NCBI GenBank assembly: GCA_947561585.1
Contig: CANNZV010002468.1
Coordinates: 32,859-96,858, forward strand
Origin: Caprella mutica
Taxonomy: Eukaryota; Arthropoda; Malacostraca; Amphipoda; Caprellidae
Direction of reading: 5' to 3'
Length of the DNA: 64,000 nucleotides
The notes below the pieces were generated by a model that worked only from the letters and a program-made list of their open reading frames with translations, had not been told where the DNA came from and made no database searches. Below, piece after piece: positions 42,338-53,128 of the stretch. Position 1 is the first letter of the stretch, and each line of letters starts with the position of its first letter. Made by a program: the position numbers and the translations under genes.

Positions 42338-43230
42338 TATAGTCAAAATAGCTTTTATAGTCAAAATAGCTTTTATAGTCAAAATAGCTTTTATAGTCAA
42401 AATAGCTTTTATAGTCAAAATAGCTTTTATAGTCAAAATAGCTTTTATAGTCAAAATAGCTTTTATAGTCAAAATAGCTTTTATAGTCAAAATAGCTTTT
42501 ATAGTCATAATAGCTTTTATAGTCAAAATAGCTTTTATAGTCAAAATAGCTTTTATAGTCAAAATAGCTTTTATAGTCAAAATAGCTTTTATAGTCAAAA
42601 TAGCTTTTATAGTCAAAATAGCTTTTATAGTCAAAATAGCTTTTATAGTCAAAATAGCTTTTATAGTCAAAATAGCTTTTATAGTCAAAATAGCTTTTAT
42701 AGTCAAAATAACTTTTATAGTCAAAATAACGTTTATGTAATAAACACTAAAACTTTATTTTTATAGTCAAAATAGCTTTTATAGTCAAAATAGCTTTTAT
42801 AGTCAAAATAGCTTTTATAGTCAAAATAGCTTTTATAGTCAAAATAGCTTTTATAGTCAAAATAGCTTTTATAGTCAAAATAGCTTTTATAGTCAAAATA
42901 GCTTTTATAGTCAAAATAACTTTTATAGTCAAAATAACGTTTATGTAATAAACACTAAAACTTTATTTTTATAGTCAAAATAGCTTTTATAGTCAAAATA
43001 GCTTTTATAGTCAAAATAGCTTTTATAGTCAAAATAGCTTTTATAGTCAAAATAGCTTTTATAGTCAAAATAGCTTTTATAGTCAAAATAGCTTTTAAAG
43101 TCAAAATAGCTTTTATAGTCAAAATAGCTTTTATAGTCAAAATAGCTTTTATAGTCAAAATAGCTTTTATAGTCAAAATAGCTTTTAAAGTCAAAATAGC
43201 TTTTAAAGTCAAAATAGTGTTTATAGCATA
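42338..43230. repeat. 18-bp satellite A (three sub-arrays)
   Basis: The unit is TCAAAATAGCTTTTATAG. Sub-arrays at about 42338-42730, 42762-42937 and 42971-43225 are separated by two nearly identical 32-base spacers (GTTTATGTAATAAACACTAA, then AACTTTATTTTT). The second and third blocks therefore arose by duplication of an array-plus-spacer segment. Frames on the - strand stay open only because 18 is a multiple of three (ILTIKA repeated). Confidence 0.95.
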
Positions 43231-43316
43231 AGAACTGGAAATCCGGGCCCAAATGATGCTAGTGATAATCGTACATCTACATATACAGTGAAACTTCTGA
43301 GTTATGAAGTATTGGT

Positions 43317-46300
43317 TTATCCATAACTCAGAGCCACTTCATAACTCAGAGTCACTTCATAACTCAGAGTCACTTCATAACTCAGAGTCACTTCATAACT
43401 CAGAGTCACTTCATAACTCAGAGTCACTTCATAACTCAGAGTCACTTCATAACTCAGAGCCACTTCATAACTCAGAGCCACTTCATAACTCAGAGCCACT
43501 TCATAACTCAGAGCCACTTCATATCTCAGAGCCACTTCATATCTCAGAGCCACTTCATAACTCAGAGCCACTTCATAACTCAGAGCCACTTCATATCTCA
43601 GAGCCACTTCATATCTCAGAGCCACTTCATATCTCAGAGCCACTTCATAACTCAGAGCCACTTCATAACTCAGAGCCACTTCATAACTCAGAGCCACTTC
43701 ATAACTCAGAGCCACTTCATATCTCAGAGCCACTTCATAACTCAGAGCCACTTCATAACTCAGAGCCACTTCATATCTCAGAGCCACTTCATAACTCAGA
43801 GCCACTTCATATCTCAGAGCCACTTCATATCTCAGAGCCACTTCATAACTCAGAGCCACTTCATATCTCAGAGCCACTTCATAACTCAGAGCCACTTCAT
43901 AACTCAGAGCCACTTCATAACTCAGAGCCACTTCATATCTCAGAGCCACTTCATAACTCAGAGCCACTTCATATCTCAGAGCCACTTCATAACTCAGAGC
44001 CACTTCATAACTCAGAGCCACTTCATATCTCAGAGCCACTTCATAGCTCAGAGCCACTTCATATCTCAGAGCCACTTCATATCTCAGAGCCACTTCATAA
44101 CTCAGAGCCACTTCATATCTCAGAGCCACTTCATAACTCAGAGCCACTTCATAACTCAGAGCCACTTCATAACTCAGAGCCACTTCATATCTCAGAGCCA
44201 CTTCATAACTCAGAGCCACTTCATATCTCAGAGCCACTTCATAACTCAGAGCCACTTCATAACTCAGAGCCACTTCATATCTCAGAGCCACTTCATAGCT
44301 CAGAGCCACTTCATATCTCAGAGCCACTTCATATCTCAGAGCCACTTCATAACTCAGAGCCACTTCATATCTCAGAGCCACTTCATAACTCAGAGCCACT
44401 TCATAACTCAGAGCCACTTCATAACTCAGAGCCACTTCATATCTCAGAGCCACTTCATATCTCAGAGCCACTTCATAACTCAGAGCCACTTCATATCTCA
44501 GAGCCACTTCATAACTCAGAGCCACTTCATAACTCAGAGCCACTTCATAACTCAGAGCCACTTCATATCTCAGAGCCACTTCATAACTCAGAGCCACTTC
44601 ATATCTCAGAGCCACTTCATAACTCAGAGCCACTTCATAACTCAGAGCCACTTCATAACTCAGAGCCACTTCATAACTCAGAGCCACTTCATAACTCAGA
44701 GCCACTTCATATCTCAGAGCCACTTCATATCTCAGAGCCACTTCATAACTCAGAGCCACTTCATAACTCAGAGCCACTTCATATCTCAGAGCCACTTCAT
44801 ATCTCAGAGCCACTTCATAACTCAGAGCCACTTCATATCTCAGAGCCACTTCATAACTCAGAGCCACTTCATAACTCAGAGCCACTTCATAACTCAGAGC
44901 CACTTCATAACTCAGAGCCACTTCATAACTCAGAGTCACTTCATAACTCAGAGTCACTTCATAACTCAGAGCCACTTCATAACTCAGAGCCACTTCATAA
45001 CTCAGAGCCACTTCATAACTCAGAGCCACTTCATATCTCAGAGCCACTTCATATCTCAGAGCCACTTCATAACTCAGAGCCACTTCATAACTCAGAGCCA
45101 CTTCATATCTCAGAGCCACTTCATATCTCAGAGCCACTTCATATCTCAGAGCCACTTCATAACTCAGAGCCACTTCATAACTCAGAGCCACTTCATAACT
45201 CAGAGCCACTTCATAACTCAGAGCCACTTCATATCTCAGAGCCACTTCATAACTCAGAGCCACTTCATAACTCAGAGCCACTTCATATCTCAGAGCCACT
45301 TCATAACTCAGAGCCACTTCATATCTCAGAGCCACTTCATATCTCAGAGCCACTTCATAACTCAGAGCCACTTCATATCTCAGAGCCACTTCATAACTCA
45401 GAGCCACTTCATAACTCAGAGCCACTTCATAACTCAGAGCCACTTCATATCTCAGAGCCACTTCATAACTCAGAGCCACTTCATATCTCAGAGCCACTTC
45501 ATAACTCAGAGCCACTTCATAACTCAGAGCCACTTCATATCTCAGAGCCACTTCATAGCTCAGAGCCACTTCATATCTCAGAGCCACTTCATATCTCAGA
45601 GCCACTTCATAACTCAGAGCCACTTCATATCTCAGAGCCACTTCATAACTCAGAGCCACTTCATAACTCAGAGCCACTTCATAACTCAGAGCCACTTCAT
45701 ATCTCAGAGCCACTTCATAACTCAGAGCCACTTCATATCTCAGAGCCACTTCATAACTCAGAGCCACTTCATAACTCAGAGCCACTTCATATCTCAGAGC
45801 CACTTCATAGCTCAGAGCCACTTCATATCTCAGAGCCACTTCATATCTCAGAGCCACTTCATAACTCAGAGCCACTTCATATCTCAGAGCCACTTCATAA
45901 CTCAGAGCCACTTCATAACTCAGAGCCACTTCATAACTCAGAGCCACTTCATATCTCAGAGCCACTTCATATCTCAGAGCCACTTCATAACTCAGAGCCA
46001 CTTCATATCTCAGAGCCACTTCATAACTCAGAGCCACTTCATAACTCAGAGCCACTTCATAACTCAGAGCCACTTCATATCTCAGAGCCACTTCATAACT
46101 CAGAGCCACTTCATATCTCAGAGCCACTTCATAACTCAGAGCCACTTCATAACTCAGAGCCACTTCATAACTCAGAGCCACTTCATAACTCAGAGCCACT
46201 TCATAACTCAGAGCCACTTCATATCTCAGAGCCACTTCATATCTCAGAGCCACTTCATAACTCAGAGCCACTTCATATCTCAGAGCCACTTCATAACTCA

Positions 46301-47000
46301 GAGCCACTTCATATCTCAGAGCCACTTCATATCTCAGAGCCACTTCATAACTCAGAGCCACTTCATATCTCAGAGCCACTTCATAACTCAGAGCCACTTC
46401 ATAACTCAGAGCCACTTCATATCTCAGAGCCACTTCATATCTCAGAGCCACTTCATAACTCAGAGCCACTTCATAACTCAGAGCCACTTCATATCTCAGA
46501 GCCACTTCATAGCTCAGAGCCACTTCATATCTCAGAGCCACTTCATATCTCAGAGCCACTTCATAACTCAGAGCCACTTCATATCTCAGAGCCACTTCAT
46601 AACTCAGAGCCACTTCATAACTCAGAGCCACTTCATAACTCAGAGCCACTTCATATCTCAGAGCCACTTCATAACTCAGAGCCACTTCATATCTCAGAGC
46701 CACTTCATAACTCAGAGCCACTTCATAACTCAGAGCCACTTCATAACTCAGAGCCACTTCATAACTCAGAGCCACTTCATAACTCAGAGCCACTTCATAT
46801 CTCAGAGCCACTTCATATCTCAGAGCCACTTCATAACTCAGAGCCACTTCATATCTCAGAGCCACTTCATAACTCAGAGCCACTTCATATCTCAGAGCCA
46901 CTTCATATCTCAGAGCCACTTCATAACTCAGAGCCACTTCATATCTCAGAGCCACTTCATAACTCAGAGCCACTTCATAACTCAGAGCCACTTCATAACT
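43317..47000. repeat. 18-bp satellite B, about 205 units, with higher-order structure
   Basis: The unit TTCATAACTCAGAGCCAC occurs in four forms (ATAACTC, ATATCTC, rare ATAGCTC, and GAGTCAC). The order of forms repeats with a 14-unit (252-bp) period, marked by ATAGCTC at 44043, 44295, 45555 and 45807. A larger block repeats at 1,512 bp (84 units), marked by the GAGTC run ending at 43443 and 44955. Frames of 1,241 (+) and 1,261 (-) codons exist only because 18 is a multiple of three and the unit has no stop in those frames; I do not consider them genes. Confidence 0.97.
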
Positions 47001-47465
47001 CGTGTGCAGTGAGAGTTTTCTATGATTAAAATCATAGAGAATTTTTGTCATTGAGGGATAACTATAACATATATTATTTTTATATGGATATGCTGTGTGC
47101 ACTAAATCTTATACAAAATTGAGGTAATTAAACAAATATTAAGTAAATGTTGTGGGAAATAAATATAGCTACTCATTATTGTACAAAAAAAATATCATGG
47201 TAGTAGTCATTTATGCCTAAATTTAAATCATTAACAAAAAATACACATCATTTAAATTTCAAACAATACAGAAAACACAGTTTATACTCAATATATCCGA
47301 TTTATTGATAACCTAAACTTTAAAGTAAATCTTTGTCTTCCTGATTTACATTTTCATATATAATACTCCATTATAGGATAATACACAATTATAGGTGGTA
47401 TCCTATATTTGAGTATTATCCTTACCTTTTAATAATTGTTGAGTCTCATCCTATAATTGGCTATT

Positions 47466-47668
47466 GACCTATAATTGGGTATTATTCTATAATAGAGTAT
47501 TATCCTATATTAGAGTATTATTCTATAATAGAGTATTATTCTATAATAGAGTATTATTCTATAATAGAGTATTATTCTATAATAGAGTATTATTCTATAA
47601 TAGAGTATTATTCTATAATAGAGTATTATTCTATAATAGAGTATTATTCTATAATAGAGTATTATCTT
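47466..47668. repeat. 18-bp satellite C
   Basis: About 11 copies of TATTATTCTATAATAGAG, preceded by diverged copies from 47360 on. Inside the pogo-type element 43286-47993. Short frames on both strands are by-products of the period. Confidence 0.93.
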
Positions 47669-47995
47669 ATTATATGGTAGTGTCTGGTGGAGAAGATTGC
47701 AAAAACACACAATTGTATTGAAGTTCCAATTTTCATAAAAAAAACTTCTATATTGTAACTGCTTGTCATACTTGCATTTTTCATTTTCACTGCAATATGA
47801 TTTTCAATTCTGCCAATTCATTATTCACTTCTGCCAACTTGACTTGGAAAAGGTATAGTTATACCTCAAGAACTACGTTCTCTATGATTTAAACAAGGAA
47901 AACTACTTCATAACTCAGGTGCATTTCATAACTCAGGCCCTTCATTACTCGGGTGCTTCATAAAAAAAACTTCATAACTCAGGAGTTTTACTGTA

Positions 47996-48224
47996 ATATT
48001 AATTTTATAATAGATTTTGAAAAGTTGATTCAGCATTGGAAAAAGAATGATGTCAGCAAAAGCTAAATAATTACAGTTTTCTATGAAAACCATTCCATTC
48101 TTTTGTATGTTCTTTCGAAATTACTTAGTAAATTATATTATGAAAATATAAACTAAATATAGAAAGTAGGTATTAGCATACGATGATTTTAAGAACCCCT
48201 ATGTTGAATAATCGAATAATTTCA
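47996..48224. other. Intergenic spacer
   Basis: Nothing recognised between the pogo-type element and the transposase relic. Confidence 0.4.
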
Positions 48225-48460
48225 GAACTACAACATATTTATGGAGAAAATCTGAATCAAGTATATATGTTTGATGCAAGATGATACCCCAGTACACAGA
48301 ACATTTGTCAAAGAACATCAAGTAATGGCCAAGGGTCATGCCATTGAATGGCCTCCAAGGAACTCAGATTTAACTGCTTGCAGTTATCCCTATAAACAAC
48401 GGTCTTTCGATTCGATATCTTCTTATGTCGAATTCAAAGCTGGGACAGCGGATATCTAAA
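48225..48460 (+). pseudogene. Mariner/Tc1-type transposase fragment
   Basis: QDDTPVHRTFVKEHQVMAKG followed by IEWPPRNSDLTACSY is the DDE-domain stretch that in intact enzymes reads QDxAPxH ... WPPxSPDLxPxD. The second catalytic aspartate is present in QDD. The last catalytic acid position is lost (serine follows ACS where PCD is expected). Only about 60 codons remain, with no ends visible. Confidence 0.75.
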
Positions 48461-48529
48461 TTTATTAATTAATTTTTATCGAATCGATACATGAAAAAAA
48501 AAAAAAAAACTAGCACCCCTTATTTGGCC

Positions 48530-48910
48530 AATGCTGCACCATTCTGCATCTCGTTCTTCACTTTGGTGGATGCAAGAATTGGTGTTCTACCAGATTGATT
48601 AAAGGCAGTTCTAGAATTTCTCATTGAAAATGTTAGAGGTCGATTCATTAGCAGAAGAACGGAAAATTCCTGTCCAGCACACATTCAATATCTCAACCCT
48701 TTGGATTTTCACTTCTTGGCTGCTCCATAAACTCGAGTTAATATATGAAAAGAATATTCCATTTTGTCTCTTATACAAAGTGTTTAAAGTTTCGCTGAAA
48801 GGTATAACCCGGAGACCACTAAGAAATTTGAAAGAATGTTTTGAAGTTTGCTTCGTTCTGTCTTCAGGCTGGAGGAGGTCATTTTCAACAACTTTTGTAG
48901 GGCCTCAGGA
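48530..48910 (+). pseudogene. Second mariner-type transposase fragment, C-terminal half
   Basis: Read over two frames: a SSLWWMQ-type start, RGRFISRRTENSCPAHIQYL, NPLDFHFLAA (decayed SPDLxPLDFFLW box) and the terminal LEEVIFNNFCRA (GGHFxQLL-type end). It is the inverted partner of the copy at 49335. Confidence 0.65.
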
Positions 48911-49334
48911 GATGAGGTACTTATGATATAGCCATATACATAGGACTTTAAATGTTTAATAATAATACTTTCTTTTCCATCAACGTGGTGTATCTATGAT
49001 GACAGTTGATGCATTAGAAGTGCTTCTAATTCGCAATTTAAAATGTCATTTCTGATGGAACACAGTGTGTCAATGGATGTATTGTATAGTCCATAAGCTG
49101 TATATTAAGTCCAATAGACTGATAGTTATTAACATAATCACAATATTCAATCATTGGCTGCAGCAAAAATAATCAAAACTATAGGTACTGTTTCATCAGA
49201 TAACGTAATTTTTTAATTGCAAATTAGAAACACTTAAAAATAAGTCAAATACCATAATAGATGCATCACTTTGAAGGAAAAGAAAGGATTTTTATTATTA
49301 TTCAACATTTATTGTCTTATATCATATGAGGCAC
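48911..49334. other. Spacer between inverted transposase relics
   Basis: AT-rich. An ACACAGTGTGTCAATGG word near 49053 and a CGCAATTTAAAATGTCATTT word just before it recur in diverged form near 50505-50545, probably the terminal repeats of the mariner elements. No gene. Confidence 0.4.
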
Positions 49335-50180
49335 ATCTCCTGAGGTCCTACAAAAGTTGTTGAAAATGACCTCCTCCGATGTGAAGACAGAACGATGCAC
49401 GCTTCAGAACATTCTAGCATACTTTCTTGAGAGTCTTATAGTTATATTTTTGAACGGAGATTTGAGCACAGTGAATAAGAGACTCATTGGAATCTGTTTT
49501 TTTATATATAAACATATAAACTCGAGTTTGTGTAGCAGCCCATATGCGAAACTCCAAAGAGTTGAGATCTGGACTGTGTGCTGACCAGGATATTTATTTC
49601 CGTACTTCTGCTAATCACTCGACCTCGAAACTTTTCCTTAAATTCTAGAGCTGCATTTGTGCAATGTGGTCTTGCATCCACCAAAGTGAAGAAGTTGCAG
49701 ACTGGGCCAAATAATGTGCTGGAGCAATCAGAATTTTGAAAACCATTAACTGGTTACAAGTTGCCATATTCGTTAAGGAATGCTTGAACATTTGGAACCA
49801 TTCCATTAATAATTGCAACGAAGATCATTACCTTAGCATCATACCTATCATCTGTTTTTCAGGTATTTCGAGGATTTTCATTCGTATTTTTTCGATGTGT
49901 TTTTGATGGAGGCAAATTAACTTCTCGTCTGTCCAAACGATTCAATTGGCAATGTTGGATGGTTGCTGCATAATCCATTTACAAAACCGCTATTTATGTG
50001 GTTTTCGTTAATGGCCGAACTGAAGTTCAATGATAAAACCGGAAACTAAATGAATGTATGAAGATCCTCCACCACGTGGTTTTGATATGGATGAAATCTG
50101 CTGAAAAGCTTTTCTGAGAGAAAAACTAGTGGTTTCTTCAAAGAAACTCTTTACCTCCTGAATCGCAGTTTGTGTTTTTT
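49335..50180 (-). pseudogene. Mariner-type transposase relic, inverted copy
   Basis: On the - strand, with shifts and stops, the order is a KPRGGGSSY-like start, IVWTDEKLICL (first catalytic aspartate box), KLMVF.., SLWWMQDHIAQMQL (decayed QDGAxxH box), RSPDLNxLxF-like remains and GGGHFQQLL at the end (about 49375). It is longer than the + strand partner and overlaps it in its last 300 bases as an inverted repeat. Confidence 0.7.
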
Positions 50181-50654
50181 TGGTTTTGTTTTCATTTGCT
50201 TTTTTTGTGAATAGAAATCAGTTTCATTGAATAGACCACGAACTCTTGTGAAATTTTTCAAGTAGTAAGATTTAGCCACCCTTCCATTTATCTTGGGAAA
50301 GCATGAATTTTCGGCATACTGTTGAAGAAGAAGAAGGTGTTTTGGCAAACTACAGAGTACAGGACGATGCATTTCTTTTCAAATTCAAAAACATTTTTAA
50401 ATTGAAGAACAATGCTAATATTAATAGGGTGATAGAAATCCACTCTCTATGGACAAAATGGCTTATACATAATACGACTTGAAGCAATTTAATTTCTCCC
50501 ATTTCGCAATTTAAAAATGACGATTTTGATAGAATACAGTGTTCAAGCATGTCAAAAGCAATTAAAAATAATCAAATAATTGACATTTCTTCAATTTGGA
50601 GGATTAATCCGTATATTTTTATTAATCCGTGGATTTATTTTTAAAAAGTTCAGA

Positions 50655-50697
50655 CCTCAAATGCCCCCCCCCCCCTTTGTATACGCGCCTGCATGCA
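50655..50697. mobile_element. Solitary transposon terminus with G-run
   Basis: In reverse complement GCAGGCGCGTATACAAAGGG continues into a run of G. This terminus style (CAGGCGCGTATnCAAGGGGGG) is widespread among animal DNA transposons. No partner end was found; the 21-bp satellite starts directly behind it. Confidence 0.5.
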
Positions 50698-51872
50698 ATG
50701 CATTCCTAATTCCATGCAATGTATTCCTAATTCCATGCAATGCATTCCTAATTCCATCCAATGCATTCCTAATTCCATGCAATGCATTCCTAATTCCATC
50801 CAATGCATTCCTAATTCCATCCAATGCATTCCTAATTCCATGCAATGCATTCCTAATTCCATGCAATGCATTCCTAATTCCATGCAATGCATTCCTAATT
50901 CCATGCAATGCATTCCTAATTCCATCCAATGCATTCCTAATTCCATGCAATGCATTCCTAATTCCATGCAATGCATTCCTAATTCCATGCAATGCATTCC
51001 TAATTCCATGCAATGCATTCCTAATTCCATGCAATGCATTCCTAATTCCATCCAATGCATTCCTAATTCCATGCAATGCATTCCTAATTCCATGCAATGC
51101 ATTCCTAATTCCATGCAATGCATTCCTAATTCATGCAATGCATTCCTAATTCCATGCAATGCATTCCTAATTCCATGCAATGCATTCCTAATTCCATCCA
51201 ATGCATTCCTAATTCCATGCAATGCATTCCTAATTCCATGCAATGCATTCCTAATTCATGCAATGCATTCCTAATTCCATGCAATGCATTCCTAATTCCA
51301 TGCAATGCATTCCTAATTCCATCCAATGCATTCCTAATTCCATGCAATGCATTCCTAATTCCATGCAATGCATTCCTAATTCCATGCAATGCATTCCTAA
51401 TTCATGCAATGCATTCCTAATTCCATGCAATGCATTCCTAATTCCATGCAATGCATTCCTAATTCATGCAATGCATTCCTAATTCCATGCAATGCATTCC
51501 TAATTCCATGCAATGCATTCCTAATTCCATCCAATGCATTCCTAATTCCATGCAATGCATTCCTAATTCCATGCAATGCATTCCTAATTCATGCAATGCA
51601 TTCCTAATTCCATGCAATGCATTCCTAATTCCATGCAATGCATTCCTAATTCCATCCAATGCATTCCTAATTCCATGCAATGCATTCCTAATTCCATGCA
51701 ATGCATTCCTAATTCCATGCAATGCATTCCTAATTCATGCAATGCATTCCTAATTCCATGCAATGCATTCCTAATTCCATGCAATGCATTCCTAATTCCA
51801 TGCAATGCATTCCTAATTCCATGCATTGCATTCCTAATTCATGCAATGCATTCCTAATTCCATGCAATGTAT
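50696..51872. repeat. 21-bp satellite with 20-bp variants
   Basis: About 56 copies of CATGCAATGCATTCCTAATTC; minor forms have CATCC for CATGC. At 51131, 51256, 51402, 51464, 51589, 51735 and about 51839 one C is missing (TTCATGC), shifting the frame. The pattern of these deletions repeats after 333 bases, so a 333-bp block was duplicated. All open frames here are repeat artefacts. Confidence 0.95.
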
Positions 51873-51879
51873 TCCTAAC

Positions 51880-52110
51880 ATTCCATTTTAGGTAGGTTGT
51901 GTTGCACTGATGACGTCATGGTTTGCTTAGCTAAGAAGTCCAATAGAGGCAGTCTCTCTCTAACTCAAAAGGAAATTCTAGTATCTCCTCTCACTGTGAG
52001 GTGTGGAGTGGTGAGGTGAGGTGCAGTGGTGCAGGCACTCCTCTCAAATGAGAGAGAGAGAGAGAGAGGGGAGACTTCAGACCCTCGGCAGGATATCCTC
52101 AAAATGCATA
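51880..52110 (+). promoter_or_regulatory. Promoter-like segment upstream of the 53-kb exon
   Basis: A GC-richer island in AT-rich DNA. It has a perfect CRE palindrome TGACGTCA at 51911-51918, a GAGGTG/GTGAGG-rich stretch at 51998-52030 and a GA-dinucleotide run (52050-52074) of the kind bound by GAGA factor. It lies about 1 kb before the first coding exon. The transcription start is not identified and the assignment to that gene rests on proximity. Confidence 0.4.
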
Positions 52111-53036
52111 AATAAATACCAAAAACGAAACACTGGACTATGAATATTGGTCATTTTATCACCTCAAAACATGTAATAGTTACTCTGATAAATTATATAG
52201 CAATCGTTTGCCTATCTTTGTTTTACACAATTATACATATATGTTAATAAAGTAAAAGTATTTCTTCAAAATAATTAGAAACGCTTAGCATCTCTCTTTC
52301 TGTCCAATATATATAAGTCTAGTGACTGATATATAGTTGGTGTAGAGCCACATGCTATTTAATAGCAGTCTTCTTTGCAGTTTAGTGCATCCATTACAGC
52401 GTTGAAGTCCCTTGTAAAATGCTAATGCGGGGCAGTGACTCACTAGAGAGACAAACTGCAAATGATCACAACGAGAAAAATGCTGAGAATGATTAGAAAT
52501 CTATTGGATATTCTCTAATTTGTATCATTGCTTTAATGTTCATGTGTTAGATGGCAATGTGTATATTAAAAAAAAGGCTCTATGTATAGTTGTAGTGCTC
52601 CACATCTCAAACTTTTAACTACTTAGTTAGTATTGGTTCGATTTAAATTTGGCTGATATTTTTTACAATTTATATTTTACTTTATACATATTATATTTCA
52701 GTTTGTTGGCCATCATATAACAGTGGGTGCTGAAAGAGATCCTGTGAATAAAAAGTCTTGTGTAACTTTTTAAATGCCATTCTTGCTACACAGTCATTCG
52801 CGTTAAGAATTATGACAATAACCATTGGCAGATATGTGTGTAATAAACATATTCAAGTCTGGAGATCCTTTTCAAACCAACCGCATTTATTGAAGTTTAC
52901 AATGTGTAACTTTACCCTGTATGTTTAACGTGTTTATCTCCTAACTTTAATAACCACTTGGGTCTGTAGATTATAAAGTATAGAAAATTAATCACCATTA
53001 TGTTTAAAAGAGAGTAGATTGGCTACACTATCAGTC
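52111..53036. other. Upstream region of the 53-kb exon
   Basis: AT-rich, no open frame of note. A TATATATAAG word at about 52306 could serve as a TATA box. It probably holds the 5' untranslated sequence, possibly with a leader intron. Confidence 0.35.
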
Positions 53037-53128
53037 ATGGCTCCCATCGTAGTAGTAGAAGAAGCTGCTCCACCTGATGCAAATGGGAGCCGCTTCTTCA
53101 CCGTGGGTGAGGATTTCCTACAGCAATG
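53037..53128 (+). CDS. First coding exon of an unidentified host gene
   Basis: The ATG at 53037 has a good context (G at -3, G at +4) and opens 30 codons plus two bases: MAPIVVVEEAAPPDANGSRF, then FTVGEDFLQQ. It ends at ATG/GTAAGA, a strong splice donor. Codon use is balanced and visibly GC-richer than the flanks, unlike the chance frames around it. I do not recognise the protein: the first 18 residues look like a flexible leader and FFTVGEDFLQQ may begin a folded domain. The rest of the gene must lie beyond the window, past at least 10.9 kb of satellite in intron 1. Confidence 0.65.

Larger units (their letters stand above)
43286..47993. mobile_element. Pogo-type non-autonomous element swollen by satellite
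   Basis: The ends CAGTGAAACTTCTGAGTTAT (left) and CAGTAAAACTCCTGAGTTAT (right, reversed), both continuing GAAGT, make 25-bp inverted repeats with two differences. TA flanks both ends (43284-43285 and 47994-47995). CAGT-type ends with a TA duplication fit the pogo/Tigger group. Inside, nearly everything is tandem array: 43317-47000 and 47466-47668. Just inside the right end are four degenerate TTCATAACTCAGG units (47906-47985). No transposase is encoded. Confidence 0.8.

Noticed and set aside
42332..43252. Frames with ILTIKA or KSYFDY repeats
   Set aside because: Satellite A read in phase; not genes.
43304..47102. Open frames of 1,241 aa (+) and 1,261 aa (-)
   Set aside because: They are the 18-bp satellite read in phase; open on both strands at once because 18 is a multiple of three, with no start context, domain or codon bias.
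50580..51857. Many 66-197 aa frames with CNAFLIP or CMELGMH repeats
   Set aside because: Products of the 21-bp satellite on both strands.
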